DNA from: Saprospiraceae bacterium
Lineage (GTDB): Bacteria; Bacteroidota; Bacteroidia; Chitinophagales; Saprospiraceae
Assembly (NCBI GenBank): GCA_026982695.1
Contig: JALSGS010000058.1
Coordinates: 1-46,653, forward strand
Length of the DNA: 46,653 bases
Direction of reading: 5' to 3'
Part shown: positions 9,820-17,169 of the stretch, piece after piece
Layout: every line of letters starts with the position of its first letter
How positions within the stretch are numbered: the stretch's first letter is position 1
Program-made: the position numbers and the translations under genes
Notes under the pieces: model-generated
The model's input: the letters and a program-made list of their open reading frames with translations, nothing else
Told to the model about the DNA's origin: nothing
The model's database searches: none

Positions 9820-10959
9820 CTACGCCTGGTCGAAAAATGCACAGACGGCATCGGCGATGTGGTGCACCAGTGCCTCGTCCATTTCGGTATGTATGGGCAG
9901 CGAGATGACCGATTTACTGAGCTCCTCAGTGGCGGGCAGCGTCTGTCCGTCAAACCATTTGGCGAAAGCCTGCTGCCGGTACAAGGGCACGGGATAGTAC
10001 ACATTACAGCCGATGCCACGGTGACGCAGGTGCTCCAGCAGCCCATCGCGTCGGGTGGGCGGCACCTTGAGTGTGTACTGGTGAAAGACATGGGTGCTCG
10101 CAGGGTGCCGCTGCGGGCATTGTATTTCTGCCCTCTCGGAAAAAAAGGCGTCGTAGCCGTCGGCAGCCCGCCGCCGGGCGGCATTGTAGTCGTCCAGATG
10201 GGGTAACTTGACGCGCAAGATGGCGGCCTGAATGCTGTCGAGCCGCGAGTTAATGCCGATCTCGTCGTGATAGTAGCGGCGTTTCATGCCGTGATTGGCC
10301 AAAATGCGAATGCGCTCGGCCAGTACATCGTCGTCGGTAAAGCAGGCGCCCCCATCGCCATAGCAGCCCAGGTTTTTTGAAGGAAAAAACGAAGTACAGC
10401 CGATGTGGCCCATGGTACCCGTCTTTTTTTGAGTACCATCAGGGAAGGTATAAGTGGCGCCAATGGCCTGGGCGTTGTCTTCAACGACATACCAGCCGTG
10501 AGCTTGGGCCAGCTCCAGGATAGGGGCCATATCACAGCTCTGCCCGAACAGGTGTACGGGCATGATAGCGCGGGTGCGGGGGCTGCGCGCTGCCTCGATC
10601 GTTTCGGCTGTCAGGTTAAACGTGTGTGGATCGACGTCGGCCATGACGGGCTTCAGCCCCAACAGGGCGACCACCTCAGCTGTAGCGATAAAGGTGAAGG
10701 CCGGTACGACGACTTCGTCGCCCGGTGCTAAGTCGAGTGCCATGAGGGCCAGTTGTAGCGCATCGGTGCCATTGCCCACGCCGATGACGTGACGCACGCC
10801 CAAGTACTGCGCCAGCTCCTGCTCAAAAGCACGCACCTGCGGGCCGCGAATAAAGGCTGTAGTAGCCACTGTGTCGAGAATGGCTCGGTCGATCTGGTCT
10901 TTGATGCGCTGGTACTGGCCCAGCAGGTCGACCATGGGAATATGTTGCGTGGTGGACAT
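9820..10959 (-). CDS. wbpE: DegT/DnrJ/EryC1 sugar aminotransferase, WbpE/WlbC-like
   Basis: 379 residues of the PLP-dependent DegT family. Features seen: GVGNGTDALQLAL (about 61-73), VVVPAFTFIATAEVVALLG, VEDNAQAIGATY (PLP-ring contact), and SFFPSKNLGCYGDGG with the Schiff-base Lys near residue 191. WbpE aminates the 3-keto intermediate made by WbpB using glutamate. The start MSTTQHIPMVDLLGQY fits the family length. A 218-base gap separates it from the UpxY-like gene upstream. That gap contains a strong stem-loop and a copy of the dispersed 14-mer, so internal regulation is possible. Confidence 0.92.
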   Translation of the reverse strand: MSTTQHIPMVDLLGQYQRIKDQIDRAILDTVATTAFIRGPQVRAFEQELAQYLGVRHVIGVGNGTDALQLALMALDLAPGDEVVVPAFTFIATAEVVALLGLKPVMADVDPHTFNLTAETIEAARSPRTRAIMPVHLFGQSCDMAPILELAQAHGWYVVEDNAQAIGATYTFPDGTQKKTGTMGHIGCTSFFPSKNLGCYGDGGACFTDDDVLAERIRILANHGMKRRYYHDEIGINSRLDSIQAAILRVKLPHLDDYNAARRRAADGYDAFFSERAEIQCPQRHPASTHVFHQYTLKVPPTRRDGLLEHLRHRGIGCNVYYPVPLYRQQAFAKWFDGQTLPATEELSKSVISLPIHTEMDEALVHHIADAVCAFFDQA

Positions 10960-11091
10960 GTGTATCGTTTGGCAGATGTAGCTTCAGCGGTATAGCTCGC
11001 TTTCGCAAAAAGACAAGGCTTCGCCGACGATGTGTCGCAGGGCCACATCGCAAAAAAAGGAAACCGCGCCGCAGGCCCACACATCGGCATG

Positions 11092-11105
11092 ATTTGCCGA
11101 AAGGC
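11092..11105 (+). repeat. Copy of dispersed 14-mer ATTTGCCGAAAGGC
   Basis: Exact copy of the 14-mer also found at 25198-25211 and, inverted, at 34206-34219. Here it lies in the gap between the wbpE-like and UpxY-like genes. It can fold as a short GAAA-loop hairpin. Confidence 0.75.
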
Positions 11106-11131
11106 CTGTAAGTGAATCAGTCATACTTGAT

Positions 11132-11159
11132 CGCGCTCAGCCATTTTGCGCTGAGCGCG
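11132..11159 (-). promoter_or_regulatory. Perfect 10-bp stem-loop between upxY-like and wbpE-like genes
   Basis: Arms CGCGCTCAGC (11132-11141) and GCTGAGCGCG (11150-11159) pair perfectly around an 8-base loop. It begins 18 bases after the antiterminator stop. Neither strand has a T-tract after it, so it is not a canonical intrinsic terminator. It could be an RNA element for antitermination or processing within the capsule transcript, or simply an mRNA-stabilising hairpin. Confidence 0.6.
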
Positions 11160-11177
11160 GGCAAAGATGCAAATATC

Positions 11178-11735
11178 TCACACAGCGACACGCACTTTCC
11201 GCAACAAATGAGCGGGCACGTGCATGCGCAGCGAATAACCAATGTGTTCGAGCTCGACGACAAACACTCGGCTGCCGTCGATGGCTACCAGTCGGCCTTG
11301 CAACCCCGTGAGGTTGCCGCCAATGATTTCTACGCGATCGCCTTCGCAATACTGCGCGGGATCGGCCACTACCTCGATTCCTTCACCGGCAATGCGGCGC
11401 AACAGCTCGATCTCTTCATCTGGTATGGCCAGCAAGTCCTTGCGCATCTTGACAAAACCCAACACGTCGGGCGTCTCGAGTACGGGCACGTACTGACTGC
11501 GCACGATCTTGACGAAGACGTAGCAGCTGATCAAGGGCAGCTCAAGGGTGCGCACCTTGCGCGTGTAGCGGCGCGTCACTTGTCGCAGCGGCAAGTAGTT
11601 GGCAATGCCTTTGCGCTCGAGCAGCTGTTTGACCAGCTTTTCGCGCTTGTAGTTAGTGCGCACAGCAAACCAGCGCGCTTCGCTCGGATGCAACTGATTG
11701 ATCGGTGATGTCTGTGTCTGGTGTGCCGTACGCAT
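11178..11735 (-). CDS. UpxY/NusG-family transcription antiterminator
   Basis: 185 residues from the ATG at 11735; a TTG 18 bases upstream is a less likely start. The N-terminal NGN domain opens with ARWFAVRTNYKREKLVKQLLERKG and continues LPLISCYVFVKI. A C-terminal KOW motif (YCEGDRVEIIGGNLTGLQGRLVAIDG) follows. It is a NusG paralogue like UpxY/RfaH/LoaP, which load onto RNA polymerase and carry it through terminators of long polysaccharide operons. The position inside a capsule operon, second after the UDP-sugar dehydrogenase, supports this. Bacteroides UpxY usually comes first, so the order here differs. Its target site is unknown; the stem-loop just downstream is one candidate. Confidence 0.9.
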   Translation of the reverse strand: MRTAHQTQTSPINQLHPSEARWFAVRTNYKREKLVKQLLERKGIANYLPLRQVTRRYTRKVRTLELPLISCYVFVKIVRSQYVPVLETPDVLGFVKMRKDLLAIPDEEIELLRRIAGEGIEVVADPAQYCEGDRVEIIGGNLTGLQGRLVAIDGSRVFVVELEHIGYSLRMHVPAHLLRKVRVAV

Positions 11736-11786
11736 GGGATTGGTTTTTTTCAAAAAGTAAAGGTGTATCTTTTGATAGCTTGTCGC

Positions 11787-13082
11787 TCAGAGTCTCCAAT
11801 ACGTGATGCCGTTATCTTGAGCAGGCTTGGGCAATAGGCCCTTGAGGTCCATGATGATGGGCGAACCATTCATCAGGCCCTTGAAGTAGTCCCAGTCCAG
11901 GTCTTTGTACGCATCGTGGTTTACGGCAAGAACCACAGCGTCGTAATTGGTCGTGGGCGCATCCATGAGCGTGAGCTTGTACTCGTGCGCCACTTCATTG
12001 GGCGATGCATACGGATCGACGATGTGCACGTTGATGGAATAGTCCATCAGTTCGCGCACCAGGTCGGCTACCTTCGAGTTGCGGATGTCGGCTACATTTT
12101 CCTTGAAAGTAAAGCCCATGACGAGCACCTTGCAGTCGCGCGGGTTTTTGCCCTTCTGAATCAGCATCTGCACCAGGCGCTTGGCGATGTGGGCGGGCAT
12201 GTTGTCGTTGATGTTGCGGCCGCTGAGAATGACCTGTGGCTCGTAGCCCACCTGGCGCGCCTTGTGCACCAAGTAGTAGGGATCGACGCCAATGCAGTGG
12301 CCGCCCACTAAGCCCGGATAGAAACGCAGGAAGTTCCACTTGGTGCCTGCCGCTTCGAGCACTTCTTGGGTGTCGATGCCGAGCTTGTCAAAGATGATGG
12401 ACAACTCGTTCATCAGCGAGATGTTAATATCGCGCTGCGTGTTTTCGATGACTTTGGCGGCTTCAGCTACCTTAATCGATGAAGCCTTGTGTACACCGGC
12501 ATCGACTACAGTGCCGTAGACGGCAGCGATGGTCTCGAGTGCTTCGGCATCATTGCCCGACACTACCTTGACGATGCGACGCAAGGTGTGCTTTTTGTCG
12601 CCAGGGTTGATGCGCTCAGGCGAGTAGCCCAGCTTGAAATCTTTGCCCAACTTCAAGCCCGAAATTTTTTCAAGTATGGGCAAGCAGTCCTCTTCGGTAC
12701 ATCCCGGATACACTGTGGACTCGTACACTACATAATCACCTTTTTTGAGGGCTTTTGCCACGGTACGCGTCGCACTCAGCACGGGCTTGAGGTCGGGCAC
12801 GCGGTGTGCATCTACTGGTGTGGGTACGGCTACTATGTGGAAGTGCGCTTCTTTGAGGCGCTCAGGGTCGGCAGTAAACTCGATGTCGGTTCCTTCAAAC
12901 GCTTTAGGGGGCAGCTCGCGGCTCGGATCTTCGCCACGCCGCATCATCTCGACGCGCGGCTCGCTGATGTCGAAACCGATGACGCGAAAGTGGCGGGCCA
13001 GCTCGAGCGCCAAGGGCAGGCCTACATAGCCCAGCCCCGTCACGCTGATCAGCTTTTGTTTTTTTCGCAATGCTTCAATCAT
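11787..13082 (-). CDS. tviB: Nucleotide-sugar 6-dehydrogenase (TviB/WbpO/WbpA-like, UDP-HexNAc dehydrogenase)
   Basis: 431 residues of the UDP-glucose/UDP-HexNAc dehydrogenase family. The Rossmann motif is VTGLGYVGLPLALELARHF (about 14-32). YESTVYPGCTEEDCLPILE and GYSPERINPGD are typical of TviB/WbpO. VVSGND, KVAEAAKVIENTQRDINISLMNEL, and the catalytic LVGGHCIGVDPYYL with the thiohemiacetal Cys near residue 259 complete the set. It oxidises C6 of UDP-GlcNAc or UDP-GalNAc to the uronic acid, the first step of the pathway continued by the WbpB/E/D-like enzymes. GlcNAc versus GalNAc specificity cannot be read from sequence. It starts 51 bases after the LhgO stop with no visible promoter between, so read-through is likely. 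Confidence 0.93.
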   Translation of the reverse strand: MIEALRKKQKLISVTGLGYVGLPLALELARHFRVIGFDISEPRVEMMRRGEDPSRELPPKAFEGTDIEFTADPERLKEAHFHIVAVPTPVDAHRVPDLKPVLSATRTVAKALKKGDYVVYESTVYPGCTEEDCLPILEKISGLKLGKDFKLGYSPERINPGDKKHTLRRIVKVVSGNDAEALETIAAVYGTVVDAGVHKASSIKVAEAAKVIENTQRDINISLMNELSIIFDKLGIDTQEVLEAAGTKWNFLRFYPGLVGGHCIGVDPYYLVHKARQVGYEPQVILSGRNINDNMPAHIAKRLVQMLIQKGKNPRDCKVLVMGFTFKENVADIRNSKVADLVRELMDYSINVHIVDPYASPNEVAHEYKLTLMDAPTTNYDAVVLAVNHDAYKDLDWDYFKGLMNGSPIIMDLKGLLPKPAQDNGITYWRL

Positions 13083-13133
13083 TTGGGGTTCCCTTTATAA
13101 TATGCTTCACTACGCTTATTTCACACTCCTCAC

Positions 13134-14339
13134 TCACATTGCGGCCACTGCTGTCAGGCACTTGTCGGATACCACATCGCCGATAGCCAAAGAAGATGTG
13201 GCTGCTGGCGAAGGGGCATTGAGCACATGTACCCAACCTGGCCGCTCGACGAACAAAAAGTCGTTCACCAACTTGCCCTGCCGGTCGATGCACTGGGCCC
13301 GTACACCACTGCGCCCCCGCACAAAGTCGTGGGGTTGCACTTCAGGCACGAGCCGCTGCAGGGCAGCTACAAAGGCGCGCTTCAAAACCGAACGCACCAA
13401 CTCGTCGATGCTTTCGCGCCAGAACTGACGCATCATTTTCCAAAAGCCCGAAAACGAGAGCGCTTCGCTCAGGTCGCGCCAACTCCAGTCCGTGAGGCGA
13501 TAACCTTCTCGCGCAAAAGCCAATACAGCATTAGGCCCCGCCTCGATGCCACCTTCGATCATGCGCGTAAAATGCACGCCCAGAAACGGAAACTTGGGGT
13601 TGGGCACCGGATAAATAAGGTTGCGCACCAGGTGCTCCTTTTGCGGCACCAACTCGTAATATTCGCCTCGAAAAGGCACTACCTGCACGTCGATTGAGGC
13701 ACCAGCCAAGCGCGCCACCCTGTCAGCATGCAACCCCGCACAGTTGACCACCAGACGTGCTCGTATCTCTTGCGCTGTCGTCTCCAATCGCTGGTATTCC
13801 CCCTCATGTATGACCGCACGCAGGCCGTGCTGCTTCAGCACTACGCCACCCACCTCCTCAAACAAGCGCGCATAGGCGTGAGCCACCCGACCGAAGTTGA
13901 CAATGCCCGCCTGTGGCACTTGAATGGCCTCGATTGCCCGCACATGAGGTTCATACACGCGTGCTTCCTCGCCACTGACGAGGCGAATACCCTCTAAGCC
14001 ATTAGCCAAGCCACGCTGGTAGATGGTGTGCAAGTAGGGCCGCTCCGACTCCTCAGTGGCTACGATAATCTTACCACACAGCTCGTAGGGCACTTCATGG
14101 GCATCGCAAAAAGCAATAAGCCGACGCCACCCCTCCCGACAATTGGTCGCCTTGAGGCTACCTGGCTTGTAGTAGATACCCGAATGGATGACACCGCTGT
14201 TGTGACTCGACTGATGGGCAGCCAAGGCTGCTTCCTTTTCCAACACACATACGTCCAAATGAGGTGCCTTTTGCACCAGCTGCATGGCCGTAGACAGCCC
14301 AACGATACCACCACCTATTACAGCCACATCGCATTTCAT
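13134..14339 (-). CDS. lhgO: L-2-hydroxyglutarate oxidase/dehydrogenase (LhgO family, FAD)
   Basis: 401 residues. The FAD-binding Rossmann motif is DVAVIGGGIVGLSTAMQLV near residues 4-22. ALAAHQSSHNSGVIHSGIYYKPGSLKA is the LhgO/YgaF signature, and VNCAGLHADRVARLAG is the C-terminal FAD contact of the DAO superfamily. The enzyme oxidises L-2-hydroxyglutarate to 2-oxoglutarate and passes electrons to quinone or oxygen. The start overlaps the last four bases of the winged-helix gene (ATGA), indicating translational coupling. Its presence at the head of a capsule operon is odd. One possibility is removal of 2-hydroxyglutarate from side reactions when 2-oxoglutarate is the electron acceptor for WbpB-type dehydrogenases; that link is inference. 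Confidence 0.92.
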   Translation of the reverse strand: MKCDVAVIGGGIVGLSTAMQLVQKAPHLDVCVLEKEAALAAHQSSHNSGVIHSGIYYKPGSLKATNCREGWRRLIAFCDAHEVPYELCGKIIVATEESERPYLHTIYQRGLANGLEGIRLVSGEEARVYEPHVRAIEAIQVPQAGIVNFGRVAHAYARLFEEVGGVVLKQHGLRAVIHEGEYQRLETTAQEIRARLVVNCAGLHADRVARLAGASIDVQVVPFRGEYYELVPQKEHLVRNLIYPVPNPKFPFLGVHFTRMIEGGIEAGPNAVLAFAREGYRLTDWSWRDLSEALSFSGFWKMMRQFWRESIDELVRSVLKRAFVAALQRLVPEVQPHDFVRGRSGVRAQCIDRQGKLVNDFLFVERPGWVHVLNAPSPAATSSLAIGDVVSDKCLTAVAAM

Positions 14340-14878
14340 TGCGGATCAGTTTGTGCCCACAACAACAAGGGCTGAGGTTCAAAACGCGACCACTCAATGT
14401 CAGCCGCTTCATCTGGATGATACACGATGTAGCGAATCTTGCGTCGGATCACTTTCTCCGCCCGTTCGATCAGCTCCGTCAAAAACTGCTTGTCGATGTC
14501 GCCAATAATGAGCAGGTCGATAATGGGACTATCTATGCCTCGAGAGAACTCCCCCACTAAAAACACCTTCTCTACCTTGCCCAGCTTCTCAATGACCTGC
14601 TCGACAATGCGGTCCAATCCTATGTACTTGCGCAAAATGTTGTGTATCTCCTTGAACAAGGGATGCTTCGTATTGGCCCGAAAGTACTTTCTGTTACCCT
14701 CCATCTCAGAGGTGAGCATGCCCGCCTCCTCCAAACGGTTCAACTCTTGCCGAATCGCATTGCTCGACTCGCCAAACTCGCTTTCCAGCCCGCGCAAATA
14801 GGCACGCGTATGGCTATTCAAGAAAAACTTGAGCAACAGCTTGATGCGAGTTTTTGAAGAAATTATCGCGTCGATCAT
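14336..14878 (-). CDS. Winged-helix regulator fused to a degenerate nucleotidyltransferase-like domain
   Basis: 180 residues. The N-terminal 75 form an ArsR/MarR-like winged helix: SKTRIKLLLKFFLNS, then LRGLESEFGESSNAIRQELNRLEEAGML as recognition helix and wing. The C-terminal half (VEKVFLVGEFSRGIDSPIIDLLIIGDID) lines up with the MNT nucleotidyltransferase motif (GSxxRG...SDIDLLV). The Ser of GS is Glu and the first Asp is Ile, so catalysis looks lost. It overlaps lhgO by 4 bases and is the first gene of the capsule unit. Three 7-base half-sites (TTGAGTA/TACTCAA) lie between its promoter and start, suggesting autoregulation. The ligand is unknown. Confidence 0.75.
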   Translation of the reverse strand: MIDAIISSKTRIKLLLKFFLNSHTRAYLRGLESEFGESSNAIRQELNRLEEAGMLTSEMEGNRKYFRANTKHPLFKEIHNILRKYIGLDRIVEQVIEKLGKVEKVFLVGEFSRGIDSPIIDLLIIGDIDKQFLTELIERAEKVIRRKIRYIVYHPDEAADIEWSRFEPQPLLLWAQTDPQ

Positions 14879-14879
14879 A

Positions 14880-14909
14880 TACTCAACTTTGAGTAACGAA
14901 GGTACTCAA
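14880..14909. promoter_or_regulatory. Candidate operator: three alternating TTGAGTA/TACTCAA half-sites
   Basis: Plus-strand TACTCAA at 14880-14886, TTGAGTA at 14889-14895, TACTCAA at 14903-14909. Neighbouring halves form two perfect 7-bp inverted repeats, with spacers of 2 and 7. The block starts 2 bases upstream of the winged-helix ATG and covers the -7 element at 14897-14904, a classic place for autorepression. Confidence 0.6.
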
Positions 14910-14926
14910 TTTAAAATTACATACAA
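14897..14926 (-). promoter_or_regulatory. Candidate promoter of the capsule locus (regulator gene)
   Basis: On the minus strand TTG (14924-14926), 19-base spacer, then TACCTTCG (14897-14904), one base off TAnnTTTG. Spacing fits the Bacteroidota -33/-7 model. Transcription would start about a dozen bases before the ATG. Confidence 0.5.
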
Positions 14927-15172
14927 TAATCCATCTGCTTTTTTACCTCACCAAAACGTTCGCCATTCCCACATGGACGCACAAAGGGACATTTCACTCC
15001 CAAATTCCCATTGATTTATCAGAGATTGGATTAACCTATTTGCGATATGTCATGGAGAAAAAGCCAGGTTGGATTGCGAAGCAAATATAACAGCTCTTTA
15101 CAATCTGTCAATACCTTCCCATCTTTTTGCACAATAAAATGATCCATTTTTCAGCAAAAACCTTCTTGGCAA
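14927..15172. other. Intergenic, no gene seen
   Basis: AT-rich stretch between the regulator promoter and the end of the aminopeptidase gene. I see no ORF with family resemblance, no strong hairpin with a T-tract and no repeat. Confidence 0.5.
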
Positions 15173-16648
15173 CTAAACCACATGCTGACGCAACCAGTGC
15201 AAGAGTAGGCGCACGCCGAAGCCCGTAGCCATGCGATCGTGGCCAAAGTCGTCCTGCTTTAGTGCCATGCCTGCAATGTCGAGATGTGCCCAAGCGGGGT
15301 GGTCTTCAGTAAAGTATTCCAGAAATTTGGCAGCAGTGATAGCTCCAGCCATGGGCTTGCTACCCAGATTTTTGATGTCGGCCACGTCGGTTTTCAAGTA
15401 TTCGAAATAATCGTCCCAGAGTGGCATGCGCCACAGGCGCTCGCCAGTATGGTTACCAGCCTCGATAAGCGCTTCGGCCAAGGCGTCGTTGGTACTCCAC
15501 AAGCCAGCCGCTTCGGTGCCTAAGGCGCGAATACAGCTACCGGTCAGTGTAGCTATATCGACGAGCTGATCGGGCCGATGCTGGCGCACCACCCATGACA
15601 GGGCATCGGCCAGCACGAGCCGGCCTTCGGCGTCGGTGTCGATCACTTCGATAGTCTTGCCGCTATACGAATGAATGACGTCGCCGGGCTTGAGTGCTTT
15701 GCCGTCCACGGCATTTTCGGCAGCGGGCACTACCCCGATCAAGTGAACTGGTAGGGCGAGGATGGCCGCAGCCTCCATAATACCGATGAGAGCGGCAGCC
15801 CCACTCATATCGCTCTTCATCAGATGCATGTTTTGGGCCTGCTTAATCGAAATGCCGCCAGTGTCGAAGGTAATGCCCTTGCCTACCAGTCCAACCTTTT
15901 GAGTTGCCTGCGCTGGCCGATGCTCCATGACGATGAGGTGCGGCGCATGGGGGCTACCCTGCCCTACTGCTAGCAAGGCGTGCATGCCCATTTGCTGCAG
16001 CGCTTGGGTTTCGTACACCTTCACCTCAAAGCCAGCGCGCTGAGCTGCAGCAGCAGCCTGCTCTGCCAACCATGCCGGTGTCTTGATGTTGGAAGGGGTG
16101 TGTACCAAGTCAAATACGCGATGCATGGCCTGGGCCAGCCGCCATTCGCGTGTAGCCGTATCGACTACTGCTTCGCCATTAGTGGCACACAACAGCTCGA
16201 TGCAAGCCGTGGGCGCTTCGAGAGGAAAAGCCTGCTGAGGTGTTGTCTTCAATAGCTCGTACCGATAAATCCCTAGCCCAATGCCGTATACAGCAGCCCC
16301 CGCCCACTCCATCTGATCAGCAGTCGGCACATGGCGCAGCTCTACTGCTACGACTGGTCCCAGTGTGTGTCGCTTTCTCGAAACATAGTGACGCAGCACA
16401 CGCACAAGCCGATGTGGCTGGTAGTCGGTGCCCATGCCCAATAGCACGTATTTGTGGCCATCGCGCCCAAACAGCAGGAGCTCACGCTGAGCATCCCCGT
16501 CAAATTCGGCTTCCAAACGCGCCAAGGGCAAAGCTACCTCAGCAGCTAGGCGTTGCAGTGCAGCTTGGCGCAGGTCTCGTAGTTCTGGTACGGGAATCAG
16601 GATCTCGGAAGCAGCTTGTAGGGAATTGTAGCAGTGTGTGAAGTGCAT
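15173..16648 (-). CDS. pepA: Leucyl aminopeptidase (M17)
   Basis: 491 residues from the ATG at 16648 (MHFTHCYNSLQ); an extension to a TTG at 16711 is not needed. The M17 metal and catalytic residues are all visible: VGKGITFDTGGISIK (Lys and Asp, about 257-271), MHLMKSDMSGAAA (Asp), and DTDAEGRLVLADAL (Asp, Glu and Arg, about 333-346). The N-terminal region is the variable macro-like domain. It removes N-terminal residues from peptides in the cytoplasm, as a hexamer with two metal ions per subunit. It is likely monocistronic: a TAnnTTTG element lies 70 bases upstream, and the next gene downstream is 295 bases away with its own promoter. Confidence 0.95.
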   Translation of the reverse strand: MHFTHCYNSLQAASEILIPVPELRDLRQAALQRLAAEVALPLARLEAEFDGDAQRELLLFGRDGHKYVLLGMGTDYQPHRLVRVLRHYVSRKRHTLGPVVAVELRHVPTADQMEWAGAAVYGIGLGIYRYELLKTTPQQAFPLEAPTACIELLCATNGEAVVDTATREWRLAQAMHRVFDLVHTPSNIKTPAWLAEQAAAAAQRAGFEVKVYETQALQQMGMHALLAVGQGSPHAPHLIVMEHRPAQATQKVGLVGKGITFDTGGISIKQAQNMHLMKSDMSGAAALIGIMEAAAILALPVHLIGVVPAAENAVDGKALKPGDVIHSYSGKTIEVIDTDAEGRLVLADALSWVVRQHRPDQLVDIATLTGSCIRALGTEAAGLWSTNDALAEALIEAGNHTGERLWRMPLWDDYFEYLKTDVADIKNLGSKPMAGAITAAKFLEYFTEDHPAWAHLDIAGMALKQDDFGHDRMATGFGVRLLLHWLRQHVV

Positions 16649-17169
16649 AACAGACAGTTTTTGGGAAAGCGCCCACAACAGTCGTGGTATTGGGTATTTG
16701 CCTGCCGGCAAACGGGCGCAAAGTTAGGTAGCATATACGTGCCAGGTAGTATAGCTCCCCACCTTTTCGCACTATTTCAAAGCATTATCACCACAAAACG
16801 GCCCATGACTGGCACGTGCACTGCCCACCTCGCACTTCTCCACGACGACTTCGCACACACCGCTGAACCCCATCTGAAGTTCCAACTCACTTATATAGGT
16901 TTATTGGCCACTTTGCCAACTGCATCGCACGGCACCTCTTCATCCCCGACGGCAAACAGTCTGAGAGAGACTAAGCTGCTTTCTCCAATGCGATCTTGCG
17001 CTCCACTCAGGTACATACTAGTGAAATGAGTAGGCTATTTGGCATACATCTATAATGGGCTAAGCCCCATGCCTGCTGTCACTCTTCCCTAAAAATGTGC
17101 GAGCGGGTACGGCAGTGCCACACCCACCCGGCGCCCACACGGAAATAATGAGCTACAAGAGCGCATCCA
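16649..17169. other. 521-base intergenic region with pepA promoter
   Basis: Apart from the pepA -7 element at 16719-16726 I see no gene. The open plus-strand frames here show no family resemblance. No hairpin with a T-tract was found after lpd. Confidence 0.5.
16719..16726 (-). promoter_or_regulatory. pepA -7 element TAACTTTG
   Basis: Perfect TAnnTTTG on the minus strand, 70 bases before the pepA ATG. No good -33 TTG was found at 17-23 bases. Confidence 0.45.

Noticed and set aside
11132-11159. Stem-loop as intrinsic terminator
   Set aside because: Stem is strong but neither strand has a following T-tract; kept only as a possible regulatory hairpin.
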